DNA of 41,976 nucleotides from contig RFKD01000040.1 of NCBI GenBank assembly GCA_003694545.1, positions 1-41,976 of the forward strand, written 5' to 3'. This document shows positions 6,957-14,325 of the stretch, one piece after another (the stretch's first letter is position 1; each line of letters begins with the position of its first letter). This DNA is from Candidatus Parcubacteria bacterium (GTDB lineage: Bacteria > Patescibacteriota > Minisyncoccia > Phycocordibacterales > UBA12088). The position numbers and the translations under genes were made by a program. The notes beneath the pieces are model-generated. The model was not told where the DNA came from. It saw only the letters and a list, made by a program, of their open reading frames with translations, and did no database searches.

Positions 6957-7050
6957 AACGCGCCGAACCCAATTGGTAGGTTGGGCAGTGTTACTACCTC
7001 AGGGTGGGGAAGTGTGTCTGCGCGCCACTGGTGCTAGTATACGCTTGCGT

Positions 7051-7494
7051 ATGCGGTATCTCCACACGATGCTGCGGGTCAGCAACCTTGAAGAATCGTT
7101 GCGGTTTTATTGTGGCCTTTTGGGCTTTGAGGAGGTTCGGCGCGTCGAGCGGCCAGAGGGGCGCTATACCTTGGTATTTTTAGTGGCGCCCGAGGATATG
7201 CCGCGCGCACGATCGGAAAGCACTCCCTGCATCGAGCTTACTTATAACTGGGACCCGGAAGAGTACGCACAAGGGTGCCGCAACTTTGGCCACCTGGCGT
7301 TTGAGGTTGATGACATTTATGCCCTCTGTGAAAAGTTGCGCAACGCGGGAGTGGTGATTAACCGTCCTCCCCGCGACGGGCGCATGGCATTTGTGAAGTC
7401 GCCTGACGGCATTTCTGTTGAGCTTCTCCAAAAAGAAACGCCGCTTCCTCCCCGTGAGCCGTGGGTATCACTGCCGAACGAGGGAGTATGGTAG
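7051..7494 (+). CDS. gloA: Glyoxalase I / VOC-family protein (lactoylglutathione lyase-like)
   Basis: A 147-residue protein with two beta-alpha-beta-beta-beta VOC modules. The metal ligands expected for glyoxalase I are visible: His in YLHTMLRV, Glu in CIELTYNW, His in [10 protein letters not shown] and Glu in ISVELLQ. The [11 protein letters not shown] segment is typical. It would convert the methylglyoxal-thiol adduct to a lactoyl thioester in the cytosol; whether a CPR cell has glutathione is doubtful, so the thiol is unknown. Start 7051 (MRYLHTM) is chosen over the track start 6856 because TGCTAGTAT lies 10 nt upstream and the family begins here. The next gene follows after 9 bp. Confidence 0.9.
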   Translation: MRYLHTMLRVSNLEESLRFYCGLLGFEEVRRVERPEGRYTLVFLVAPEDMPRARSESTPCIELTYNWDPEEYAQGCRNFGHLAFEVDDIYALCEKLRNAGVVINRPPRDGRMAFVKSPDGISVELLQKETPLPPREPWVSLPNEGVW

Positions 7495-7497
7495 CAT
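7489..7497 (+). promoter_or_regulatory. Extended -10 promoter TGGTAGCAT of the GerW-like gene
   Basis: TGG-TAGCAT overlaps the last codons and stop of the glyoxalase gene and ends exactly 6 nt before ATG 7504, which is the geometry expected if A of ATG is +1. Confidence 0.55.
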
Positions 7498-7503
7498 AGG
7501 GGT

Positions 7504-7818
7504 ATGGACGCAGAGCGTATCCTAGAAATCCTTACTCACACGGATGAGGCCAACAAAGCGCTTTCGCGAGCGGTTGTGGGTGATCCTATTGAGCGCGACG
7601 GACTTACCATCGTACCGCTTGCGAGAGTGGTGGCGCGGGGCGGTGTAACAAGAGCCGCGCGCGGAAGTTCTGTTGTTGTCGAGCCGGTGGGTTACTTGGA
7701 AATTCGCGACGGGGAAGCGCAATTTGTTCCCATTGTTGCCCCCAATTCGCCCGTTGGCATTTTGGGGGTAGTGCCTTGTCTGGCGGAGGCGTGGGAGCGT
7801 TTGCGCAAAAAACGATAA
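7504..7818 (+). CDS. GerW/YtfJ-like protein
   Basis: A 104-residue protein with the pattern VVGDPIERDGLTIVPLARVVARGGV, then VVVEPVGYLEIRDGEAQFVPI, resembling the GerW (YtfJ) family of small beta-rich proteins. The glycine-rich middle of the classic family is shortened here. In spore formers the family is linked to spore germination, but homologues occur widely in non-sporulators with no known role, so the name should not be read as a function. It lies 9 bp behind the glyoxalase gene and 7 bp ahead of the peptidoglycan-binding protein gene. Confidence 0.6.
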   Translation: MDAERILEILTHTDEANKALSRAVVGDPIERDGLTIVPLARVVARGGVTRAARGSSVVVEPVGYLEIRDGEAQFVPIVAPNSPVGILGVVPCLAEAWERLRKKR

Positions 7819-7825
7819 AAGGAGT

Positions 7826-9115
7826 ATGCTGCGCCGATGGTTTTTCTTTACCCAGCAGAGGGAAACTCCCGTGCTTATAGCCGCGGCACTCATTGGGGGC
7901 GCTCTTCTCGTTGTGTGGCAGGAGGGGGTGGGGCGGTTTTTCAGCGCGCGTGCGGCGACCATAGAAGAACTGCAAGAGCTTATTCAACGCAAGGAGCAGG
8001 AAATTCTCATTCTCCAACGCGAACTGCAGCAGTTGAGAAATTTACTTGTCGAAGCACAGCGGCAAGAGCAAGGCCGAGAAGGGGTCGGTCCGAGCGTCAC
8101 GGCTTTCGCGCAGTTTACCACTCCGCTCAGCCCGGGAGATTCGGGGGCTGAAGTGCGCCGCCTTCAAGAGCTTTTATACGCATGGGGCTACTATCCCGAA
8201 GGTCTCATCACGAGCTACTACGGCTCCCTTACCCAAAAAGCCGTGGAGCGGTTTCAAGCGGCAAAAGAAATCGTGTCGAGCGGTTCCCCTTGGACGACAG
8301 GGTACGGTAGGGTAGGACCCGCCACGCTGCGCGCCCTCAACGCGGAGCTTGTCGTGCACGGCGCGCCGGGAGGTTCTTCGCAAACCGCGCCGCTTTCAGC
8401 GGCCACCCCTCCTTCTTCCACGGGAAGCGGAGAATCAGGGTATAAGCAATTCGTGCGCCTGCAGACTTCGTCTTTGGGCAACGAAGACACGACTCGCGAA
8501 TACCTCACGCTCGAGGTTGACAGAGACGCGCCGTCTGACATCGTGATGACGGGGTGGTCGATCGAAAGCGCCGTGACGGGCACGCGCATTATTGTGCCGC
8601 TCGCCTCGGCGCTGTTTCGCTTTGGAGGGGCATCGCAAGCAAGTGATCCGATTCGCGTCCCACCCGGCGGACGTCTCGTGATCGTGACGGGCGATGCGCC
8701 GATGGCGCAGACGAGCTTTCGCACCAACAAATGCATTGGGTACCTGACGCAGTACTATCAGTTTAATCCTTCGCTTTCGACTGGATCTTGCCCTGATCCG
8801 GAAGACGAGTTTGAAGCCCGCGCGGACATCTCGGCGCGCGACCTGGCGTGCGCCGATTATATCAAGCGTCTTTCTTCGTGCCGCGCGCCTGACGCGGCCG
8901 CTCTGCCTTCTTCGCTCACGCTTGCGTGCCGCTATTTCATACAAAAAGAACTCAACTACAACGCGTGCGTTGACGCGCACCGCAGCGATGTCGACTTTTG
9001 GGGCTATGAATGGCGCCTCTACCTGCGCCGAGCAACGCCCTTGTGGGGCAGGAACAGTGAACGCATTATTGTACGCGACGCTACCGGGCTTTTTGTGGCG
9101 GAGTACTCTCGCTAG
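7826..9115 (+). CDS. Surface protein with peptidoglycan-binding domain and LTD-like C-terminus
   Basis: A 429-residue protein. An N-terminal signal anchor (residues about 14-31, PVLIAAALIGGALLVVW) is followed by a Glu/Gln-rich coiled coil (about 45-85), then a PG_binding_1 domain (SPGDSGAEVRRLQELLYAWGYY ... GSLTQKAVERFQAAKEI ... GRVGPATLRALNAEL, about 95-170). After a Ser/Pro/Gly linker comes a beta-rich region with several Cys (CIGYLTQYYQ, LACADYIKRLSSCR, LACRYF) ending in RIIVRDATGLFVAEYSR, similar to LTD-type domains in Parcubacteria surface proteins. It probably tethers to the wall. GGAG sits just before the ATG. Confidence 0.82.
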   Translation: MLRRWFFFTQQRETPVLIAAALIGGALLVVWQEGVGRFFSARAATIEELQELIQRKEQEILILQRELQQLRNLLVEAQRQEQGREGVGPSVTAFAQFTTPLSPGDSGAEVRRLQELLYAWGYYPEGLITSYYGSLTQKAVERFQAAKEIVSSGSPWTTGYGRVGPATLRALNAELVVHGAPGGSSQTAPLSAATPPSSTGSGESGYKQFVRLQTSSLGNEDTTREYLTLEVDRDAPSDIVMTGWSIESAVTGTRIIVPLASALFRFGGASQASDPIRVPPGGRLVIVTGDAPMAQTSFRTNKCIGYLTQYYQFNPSLSTGSCPDPEDEFEARADISARDLACADYIKRLSSCRAPDAAALPSSLTLACRYFIQKELNYNACVDAHRSDVDFWGYEWRLYLRRATPLWGRNSERIIVRDATGLFVAEYSR

Positions 9116-9138
9116 CGGCTGCGCCTTTTCAAGAAGGT

Positions 9139-9468
9139 ATGGCGCTGAAAGCCGACCAAAAAACCTTAGGAAGTGCCGCACAGGTCTTGCAGGCGCTTGC
9201 TTTCCCCGCGCGGCTGCATATTGTTGTTGCGCTTGCGCGGACGCCTCGTGGAATGGTTGCTTCAGATATTGGCGCCATAGTGGGGCTCGCTCCTGCCGCC
9301 TTATCGCATCAGCTGCGCCTGTTGGAGCAGGCTGCCATTATTGAAGGGGGGCGCGAGGGCCAGCATATTCGCTACAAACTCGCCCGCACTGGGTTGGCGC
9401 GCAAAGCGCGGCGCGTTACGCAACTGTTGTGTGAAGGGAGTAGCCGCGCGCGTCGAGCGCGGCGTTGA
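9139..9468 (+). CDS. ArsR-family winged-helix transcriptional regulator
   Basis: A 109-residue protein. LQALAFPARLHIVVALARTPRGMVASDIGAIVGLAPAALSHQLRLLEQAAIIEGGREGQHIRYKL is the standard ArsR winged helix, with the recognition helix at LAPAALSHQLRLL. The metal-sensing ELCVCD motif is absent, so it is probably not an arsenic or heavy-metal sensor. The tail is very basic. An AGAAGG sequence 3 nt before ATG 9139 could act as a ribosome-binding site, although the spacing is short. Targets are unknown. Confidence 0.87.
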   Translation: MALKADQKTLGSAAQVLQALAFPARLHIVVALARTPRGMVASDIGAIVGLAPAALSHQLRLLEQAAIIEGGREGQHIRYKLARTGLARKARRVTQLLCEGSSRARRARR

Positions 9469-9544
9469 TGCAGGTATGGAATATGAAGACAGCTTGGCTG
9501 TTCTGTGGACAGGTGCGCTGTTTTCCCTTGCGCTGAGCAGACGA

Positions 9545-9555
9545 TGTGGTATACT
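9545..9555 (+). promoter_or_regulatory. Extended -10 promoter TGTGGTATACT of the SIMPL gene
   Basis: The hexamer (9550-9555) ends 11 nt before ATG 9567. The leader would be about 4 nt and AT-rich, with no Shine-Dalgarno sequence. Confidence 0.65.
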
Positions 9556-9566
9556 AATAAAATAAT

Positions 9567-10394
9567 ATGGAACACAGTGCTCCTCAGCTCCGTTCTCTTT
9601 TTTTGGAACCACGTTTGGCGCGGATGGTGGGTGTCGCGCTTTTCGCGCTTTCGTTGTATCTTGTCGCGCTTTCGCTCAATGCGTTTAAGACTTTCACTAT
9701 CATAGGCGACGACATTCCGCCGCAAGCGGTATTCACCGTCTCAGGGGAAGGGGAGGTGACGGCTGTCCCGGATACAGCAACATTCTCGTTTGGCGTTGTT
9801 GCGGAAGCGTCTGACGCGGCGACGGCGCAAGGGGAAATGACCAAACGGCTCAATACCATTATGACGCAGTTGCGCAGCGAATTTGGATTTACCGACGAAG
9901 AACTCACCACCACATCGTACGACCTTCAGCCGCGGTATGAATGGAAAACTGAGTCTCACGCGCCATGCACACCGGCGTTTTGCCCGCCGTCTGAAGGCAA
10001 GCGGGAGCTTGTAGGTTTTGAGGCGCACACGAGCGTTCAAGTGAAGACTCAAGATTTCGATAAGGCGCGCAAGGCGCTGGGTTCGCTTGCTTCACTGGGG
10101 GCAACCGACATTTCTTCGCTGTCGTTTACCGTAAAGGATCCGCAGGTGCTTGAGGCGCAAGCACGGGAAAAAGCCATCGCGCAAGCGCGGCAGGAAGCGG
10201 TTGCTGTTGCTCGCGCACTCGGCGTTTCCTTAGGGAGGGTGGTGAGTTACACCGAAGGTGGGTGGGGAGGCCCCGTGCCATTTGCGCGGGCTGAAGCAGT
10301 GAAGGTTCAAGACGAAGGTCCCGTTGAGCCGGACATTTCCCCCGGCGAGACGACCATTCGCAAGCAAGTTTCCATCACCTACGAATTGTACTGA
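9567..10394 (+). CDS. SIMPL (DUF541) domain exported protein
   Basis: A 275-residue protein with a signal anchor at about residues 16-38 and a SIMPL domain starting VFTVSGEGEVTAVPDTATFSFGVV. It continues with TKRLNTIMTQLRS, TTTSYDLQPRYEW, GFEAHTSVQVKTQDFDKARKAL and the closing AREKAIAQARQEAVAVARALGVSLGRVVSYTEG, which are characteristic of the family. Two Cys in the CTPAFCPP insert may form a disulphide. The family is periplasmic or outer-surface in other bacteria, with an unclear role. Very short leader behind TGTGGTATACT. Confidence 0.9.
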   Translation: MEHSAPQLRSLFLEPRLARMVGVALFALSLYLVALSLNAFKTFTIIGDDIPPQAVFTVSGEGEVTAVPDTATFSFGVVAEASDAATAQGEMTKRLNTIMTQLRSEFGFTDEELTTTSYDLQPRYEWKTESHAPCTPAFCPPSEGKRELVGFEAHTSVQVKTQDFDKARKALGSLASLGATDISSLSFTVKDPQVLEAQAREKAIAQARQEAVAVARALGVSLGRVVSYTEGGWGGPVPFARAEAVKVQDEGPVEPDISPGETTIRKQVSITYELY

Positions 10395-10469
10395 GCCGTG
10401 AGGAGGGTGTTTGACCGTTGCGGTAAAGTGCGCTAAGGTGAAGGCGCCCGGGAAGGGGGCCGATGTGTT

Positions 10470-10646
10470 ATGTTTGCGTATCTCCGAGCTGTTCGAGAAG
10501 AACTCTCCCATGTGTCGTGGCCGACGCCGCGCGAGACGGTGGTGTACACCGCGCTCGTGATAGCTGTTTCGCTTGCGACCGCCGTGTACCTCGGGCTGTT
10601 TGATGCGATTCTTTTGTGGTTCATTGATCGAATCGTGTTTTTCTAA
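10470..10646 (+). CDS. secE: Preprotein translocase subunit SecE
   Basis: This gene is missing from the ORF track (58 aa). ATG 10470 opens MFAYLRAVREELSHVSWPTPRE, where the VSWPTRxE-type signature identifies SecE, followed by one transmembrane helix VVYTALVIAVSLATAVYLGLF and a short end. SecE stabilises SecY in the membrane. The position directly before nusG is the classical secE-nusG arrangement. A TAAGGT-like hexamer lies about 30 nt upstream, so this gene may carry a short real leader. Confidence 0.92.
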   Translation: MFAYLRAVREELSHVSWPTPRETVVYTALVIAVSLATAVYLGLFDAILLWFIDRIVFF

Positions 10647-10652
10647 CGCTTC

Positions 10653-10663
10653 TGTGGTTTACT
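10653..10663 (+). promoter_or_regulatory. Extended -10-like element TGTGGTTTACT abutting the nusG ATG
   Basis: TGTGG-TTTACT ends directly before ATG 10664. If active, its transcripts would begin downstream of that ATG and could only use ATG 10682. Transcripts coming through secE could use either start. Confidence 0.4.
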
Positions 10664-11254
10664 ATGGAAGAAAACGAAAAGATGTCCGCGCGAACAACAA
10701 GCAAGACTAACGCGCAAGAGGCGCAAGGCGATTGGTATGCCGTCCATACCTATTCAGGCTATGAGCAAGCCGCGGTGCGCAATTTAATGCAGCGCGTTGA
10801 GTCGCTGAATGTCGGGCATCTCATTTTTGAGGCGGTTATCCCCACCGAAACGCGCGTTCGGATGAAAGGGGGTAAGCGAGTTGAAGAGCGGGAGCGAATT
10901 TATCCGGGGTATATCCTCGTGCGAATGATTCTTACGGAAGAGTCGCAGTTTATCGTGCGCACGACGCCGCGCATTTCCGGGTTTGTGGGGGGGGCGCGCG
11001 GCGGGGTGCCAACCCCGCTTTCGCAGAAAGAGGTAGACGCCCTGTTCGCGCGTATACAATCGCAAACAGCCAAACACCACATCGACCTTCATCCCGGCGA
11101 CACCGTGCAAATCATTGACGGCCCCTTTAAGGATCAAGAAGGACGAGTGGGGGAAGTGGACGAGGAGCGGGGGATGGTGCGCGTTTTGGTACCAATGTTC
11201 GGGCGCGACACGCCGGTGGAGCTGGACTACGCTCAAGTGCGCCGCATTTCTTAA
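10664..11254 (+). CDS. nusG: Transcription termination/antitermination protein NusG
   Basis: A 196-residue protein (190 if ATG 10682 is used). The NGN domain is clear: DWYAVHTYSGYEQAAVRNL, then ERIYPGYILVRM and RTTPRISGFVG. The C-terminal KOW domain reads FARIQ ... GDTVQIIDGPFKDQEGRVGEVDEERGMVRVLVPMFGRDTPVELDYAQV. NusG binds RNA polymerase and couples it to Rho or to ribosomal S10. The stretch before DWYAV is Lys/Thr-rich and not conserved, so the choice between the two Mets depends on the promoter. secE lies upstream; a mazG-like gene follows after 16 bp. Confidence 0.95.
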   Translation: MEENEKMSARTTSKTNAQEAQGDWYAVHTYSGYEQAAVRNLMQRVESLNVGHLIFEAVIPTETRVRMKGGKRVEERERIYPGYILVRMILTEESQFIVRTTPRISGFVGGARGGVPTPLSQKEVDALFARIQSQTAKHHIDLHPGDTVQIIDGPFKDQEGRVGEVDEERGMVRVLVPMFGRDTPVELDYAQVRRIS

Positions 11255-11270
11255 GTATTGATTCTTCCGT

Positions 11271-11603
11271 ATGGACTTTTCGGAATACCAAGAGCATGCG
11301 CTCGAGACTTTTCTGCAATCCAAAGAGTGGGAATTTGCGGTTCCGTACCTCGTGTTGGGGCTGAACGGTGAAGCTGGGGAAGTTGCGGAAAAAGTGAAGA
11401 AGCTGTACCGCGACGCCGGTGGCGTTCTGACGCCAGAGGCGCGCGAAGCGATCGTGAAAGAAATGGGAGATGTGCTGTGGTACCTGGCGGTGTTGGCGCA
11501 TGTGCTGGAGGTGCCCTTGGAGGAGGTTGCGTGCCAGAACATCGAAAAACTCGCGAGTCGCAAGGAGCGGGGGGCCCTGCGTGGTGAAGGAGACAACCGA
11601 TAG
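11271..11603 (+). CDS. MazG-like nucleotide pyrophosphohydrolase
   Basis: A 110-residue all-alpha protein of the MazG/dUTPase-2 superfamily. LVLGLNGEAGEVAEKVKKLYRD carries the GExGE-type metal-binding helix, and VKEMGDVLWYLAVLAHVL carries the ExxD helix, so four acidic Mg ligands are present. Such enzymes hydrolyse NTPs or dNTPs to monophosphate and pyrophosphate, cleaning the pool of non-canonical nucleotides. It lies between nusG and rplK, which normally adjoin. It could supply dUMP alongside the dcd/thyX/tmk block nearby, but that is inference. Confidence 0.85.
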   Translation: MDFSEYQEHALETFLQSKEWEFAVPYLVLGLNGEAGEVAEKVKKLYRDAGGVLTPEAREAIVKEMGDVLWYLAVLAHVLEVPLEEVACQNIEKLASRKERGALRGEGDNR

Positions 11604-11631
11604 CGGCGTTGCAAGAGAGCGGAAAATGCGA

Positions 11632-11637
11632 TAAGGT
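11632..11637 (+). promoter_or_regulatory. -10 element TAAGGT of rplK
   Basis: ATGCGA-TAAGGT ends 8 nt before ATG 11646, so rplK seems to have its own leaderless transcript rather than depending on secE-nusG. Confidence 0.5.
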
Positions 11638-11645
11638 GCAGGCCT

Positions 11646-12071
11646 ATGGCAAAGAAAGTTGTTAAAGAACTCAAACTGCAAATTCCCGCGGGGAAGGCGA
11701 CGCCCGCGCCGCCTGTTGGACCAGCGTTGGGGCAGGCCGGCGTCAACATCGGCGAGTTTGTTAACCAGTTTAATGAGCGCACACGGGAGTTGGGCGGCAC
11801 GATCGTCCCGGTGGTGATTCGTGTGTACGAAGACCGATCGTTTGATTTTGAAATGAAGCGCCCGCCGGCAGCACAACTGATCCTCAAGCGGATCGGGAAA
11901 GAAAAAGGCGCGAATAAGCCGGGTACGCAAAAAATAGGGAAACTGATCCAGGCGGATCTCGAAGCGATAGCGCAAGAAAAGATGCCGGATTTGGTGGTGA
12001 ACGACTTGGAAGCGGCGAAAAAGGTAATTGCCGGTTCCGCCCGCTCTATGGGGGTTGAGGTGGAGGAGTAG
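11646..12071 (+). CDS. rplK: 50S ribosomal protein L11
   Basis: A 141-residue L11 (uL11), which forms the base of the L7/L12 stalk and the GTPase-associated centre. The N-terminal domain [38 protein letters not shown] and the rRNA-binding C-terminal domain [17 protein letters not shown] ... [21 protein letters not shown] ... [11 protein letters not shown]-type end are complete. rplA (L1), which follows rplK in nearly all bacteria, is not here; the gene is followed by convergent dcd after 31 bp. L1 loss is reported for some Parcubacteria. Confidence 0.97.
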   Translation: MAKKVVKELKLQIPAGKATPAPPVGPALGQAGVNIGEFVNQFNERTRELGGTIVPVVIRVYEDRSFDFEMKRPPAAQLILKRIGKEKGANKPGTQKIGKLIQADLEAIAQEKMPDLVVNDLEAAKKVIAGSARSMGVEVEE

Positions 12072-12102
12072 TACTCTCTTTGAACTTTGAGAAAAAACTG
12101 TC

Positions 12103-12795
12103 TTACCTGTGCCGTGGGTTTTCTTGCTGCGGTTGACTCACTTCTCTGTCGGCCCACAGACGCGGCAGCATCATTTCCGGTTTCCATTGGCGTTTCAGAG
12201 CGGCAAGATCATTTGCCGCGGCGTATTTTCCGTTGCGGGCATAATCATCTTTGAGAATAGGGCCCGTTTCAAAAAACACGATTTGCGCGATGCGCCGCCC
12301 CACGATGAGCGGGATGGTGTAGTGGCGGGAGTTATTCGTTATTTCCATCGTCCAGCGGTTGATGTAGCCGACATCGCCCCATCCCGCACATTTGCACACC
12401 TCAATAAAACTGCGCCCATAGGAAGAGCGCGCTTTCATCATCGTGGTGATGTGGCGGAGTCCACCGATAAATTCTTCCGTGTGCGCGAGAATTGTCTCTC
12501 CCGGCTCGAGGAGAATGACTTTGTCGTTGGGGTTAACACCCAACTCCTCAAGATCATACCCCGCGAGCGCTCGCGAAGCTGGTTGGGCGCGATGCGGCTT
12601 TGGTCCCCATACGCGCTCGATATGTTTGCGATTGTAAATGTTGTACACAGGCAAGGAGGTGCGCGATTCTCGGTAGTACCACTCTCCTAAGGTTACATCG
12701 TAACTTGCGGTTCCAAGGTTGTCGCGGCGAAAAGGAGAAATAACAATATCGCCTGCTTTCAAGGCTTCAAGGATCCGCTGGTCGGAATACGCCAT
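12103..12795 (-). CDS. dcd: dCTP deaminase / dUTPase-family protein
   Basis: A 230-residue trimeric-fold protein. It shows ILEALKAGDIVISPF and GTASYDVTLG (the dCTP deaminase start), then LLEPGETILAHTEEFIGGL. The catalytic block follows: MMKARSSYGRSFIEVCKCAGWGDVGYINRWTMEITNNS, with the SSxGR and the G-W-x-D-x-G motifs and the Glu in MEITN, and GRRIAQIVFFE. Dcd deaminates dCTP to dUTP; some members also cut dUTP to dUMP. Placement behind thyX on the same strand and near tmk fits dTMP supply. It has its own TATACT (12806-12811, minus), 10 nt before the ATG. Confidence 0.88.
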   Translation of the reverse strand: MAYSDQRILEALKAGDIVISPFRRDNLGTASYDVTLGEWYYRESRTSLPVYNIYNRKHIERVWGPKPHRAQPASRALAGYDLEELGVNPNDKVILLEPGETILAHTEEFIGGLRHITTMMKARSSYGRSFIEVCKCAGWGDVGYINRWTMEITNNSRHYTIPLIVGRRIAQIVFFETGPILKDDYARNGKYAAANDLAALKRQWKPEMMLPRLWADREVSQPQQENPRHR

Positions 12796-12805
12796 ACGCT
12801 TCAGG

Positions 12806-12811
12806 AGTATA
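12806..12811 (-). promoter_or_regulatory. -10 element TATACT of dcd
   Basis: GCG-TATACT on the minus strand, 10 nt before the dcd ATG, in the 48-bp gap behind thyX. Confidence 0.55.
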
Positions 12812-12843
12812 CGCGCGCACCTGTCTCAACACAAGACCGCCTC

Positions 12844-14262
12844 TTAGGCGGAGCTATCTTTTGCGTTTGTGCGTTCCTCCGCTTCAGAGAGGCGTTGTTG
12901 CCCTCCTTGCGCGGCGACGAAAATATCCTGCTTCCCTCGGGCGACATCAAACCGATCGGGCTGTGCGTCCAAGTGGAGAGTGAGGCCGCACCAAGCGAAG
13001 CGCTCTTGGAGGAGCGCGGCTGTTTGCAAGACAAACGCCCGCAGGGTGGGGTGCACAAAACGCGTTGATCGCAACTCGATCAAATACACAAGCGCGCGCA
13101 AATCGCCGCGAAGGGAAATAGGAACGCGGTATCCCATTGGAAGGTAATACTGCGCCGTAGGAGGTTCGAGGTTAAGCGCGTGCAATCGTTCCTCCTGCTT
13201 TTTGATGAGATCGCGCGCTTCGTCGCGTGCGTCTTGCGGCAATTCTTCAAGATACCACGGGTGAAACCCAAAATGCGGTGTAAGCAAGGGGGGCGCTTGC
13301 GTGAGCGCGCGGTGGCGTTGTAAGTCGCGCCACGAGCCAAAATCCAAAAGGCCCTCAATGCGCACGGAGCCCGCAAGCCCAATAATATAGGGAAGATCGC
13401 TTTTCGGCGGGCGCTCGCGCAATAAAGCTTCGTGTTCACGCAGAACATTTGAATCGGTGCCGTCGTGGGCTATGGTTGGATATTCGGGCCATTGGGCGGG
13501 GGCGAGGTAGTGGTGCGCGCCGCGCATCACTTTTTCGTAGTAGGCTTCCGTGGCTTCGTAGAACTTGCGGGAAAACGAGCTGGGGAACGCCTCAGTGAGG
13601 GCATCAAGCGTCGCCTCGGCAATCTCTCGCACCTCGACAAGGGGGTGGTGCCGCAGGGGCAAGAGCGCGTCGGCAAACTGCCGTAGTGTGCCGTGCCACG
13701 CGATATTGGTTGCTGTTCCGGCCGGAAGGAAGGCGCGCAAAATGTCAAACGCGCGGGCGGCAACAGCCTTTTCGTAAAGTTTTTCGTCTTCGTCAGGGTT
13801 GCGCACAAAGCGCTCGCGTACCCACGCGCGCGTGGGTTCCTGGGAGCGTTGGTAAAAGGAGCGCCAAACTTCTTGGATGTGTTGTGCCTCTTTTGTTCCC
13901 GCCGGGTTTATTAACGGCTGGCGAGAAAAGTCGATATAACGCGTTGACGATTCTTGGCCGTTATACAACGGCCAATGTTGGAGCGCTTTTGCGGCCAACA
14001 TGGAAATGCCTTCAACAAAAACGGTTGCGGACCCCAAGTCGCCGATGGATTTATGGCCGTAGCCAACATAGTAGGTCTCCATAAAGCGGCTCGGGCCTTT
14101 TGCCGCGAGTGTCTCCAGGTGCGCCTGAACGCCGCCGGTGGACCGGGAGTGCAAGGCAGCGAGCATAGCCTGCGCCTCAGGAGTAATTGTGGCCCCGGTG
14201 TTCAGGACGAGCACACTACCGCCGCTTGATAGGGTCCGCACGGTATGTGGCAAGGGTTTCAT
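12844..14262 (-). CDS. thyX: Tandem ThyX-like protein (FAD-dependent thymidylate synthase family)
   Basis: A 472-residue protein, about twice the usual ThyX length. Domain 1 (about 30-230) has GHKSIGDLGSATVFVEGIS, then LQHWPLYNGQESSTRYIDF (residues 94-112), and the later LPAGTATNIAWHGTLRQFADALLPLR element. Domain 2 (about 285-450) has GSVRIEGLLDFGSWRDLQRHRALTQ (RHR at 316-318) and PMGYRVPISLRGDLRALVYLIELRS. ThyX methylates dUMP using methylene-THF and FADH2. The RHRx7S signature is split: domain 1 keeps the S-x-RY half, domain 2 keeps RHR. Start 14262 follows TGCTATACT by 9 nt; the longer track start is rejected. Activity is inferred. Confidence 0.82.
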   Translation of the reverse strand: MKPLPHTVRTLSSGGSVLVLNTGATITPEAQAMLAALHSRSTGGVQAHLETLAAKGPSRFMETYYVGYGHKSIGDLGSATVFVEGISMLAAKALQHWPLYNGQESSTRYIDFSRQPLINPAGTKEAQHIQEVWRSFYQRSQEPTRAWVRERFVRNPDEDEKLYEKAVAARAFDILRAFLPAGTATNIAWHGTLRQFADALLPLRHHPLVEVREIAEATLDALTEAFPSSFSRKFYEATEAYYEKVMRGAHHYLAPAQWPEYPTIAHDGTDSNVLREHEALLRERPPKSDLPYIIGLAGSVRIEGLLDFGSWRDLQRHRALTQAPPLLTPHFGFHPWYLEELPQDARDEARDLIKKQEERLHALNLEPPTAQYYLPMGYRVPISLRGDLRALVYLIELRSTRFVHPTLRAFVLQTAALLQERFAWCGLTLHLDAQPDRFDVARGKQDIFVAAQGGQQRLSEAEERTNAKDSSA

Positions 14263-14271
14263 GTGGGGTTG

Positions 14272-14280
14272 AGTATAGCA
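14272..14280 (-). promoter_or_regulatory. Extended -10 promoter TGCTATACT of thyX
   Basis: TGC-TATACT on the minus strand ends 9 nt before the thyX ATG. It lies in the 63-bp divergent gap shared with tmk. Confidence 0.6.
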
Positions 14281-14310
14281 CACTCGTGTTTCGCCTTCTC
14301 TTGTCAGCAG

Positions 14311-14319
14311 TGATATACT
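14311..14319 (+). promoter_or_regulatory. Extended -10 promoter TGATATACT of tmk
   Basis: TGA-TATACT ends exactly 6 nt before ATG 14326, so the A of the start codon would be the +1 base. Confidence 0.6.
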
Positions 14320-14325
14320 GAGCCT

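Noticed and set aside
10784-12187. 467-codon minus-strand ORF opposite nusG, mazG and rplK
   Set aside because: It covers three well-supported genes on the other strand and shows no family pattern.
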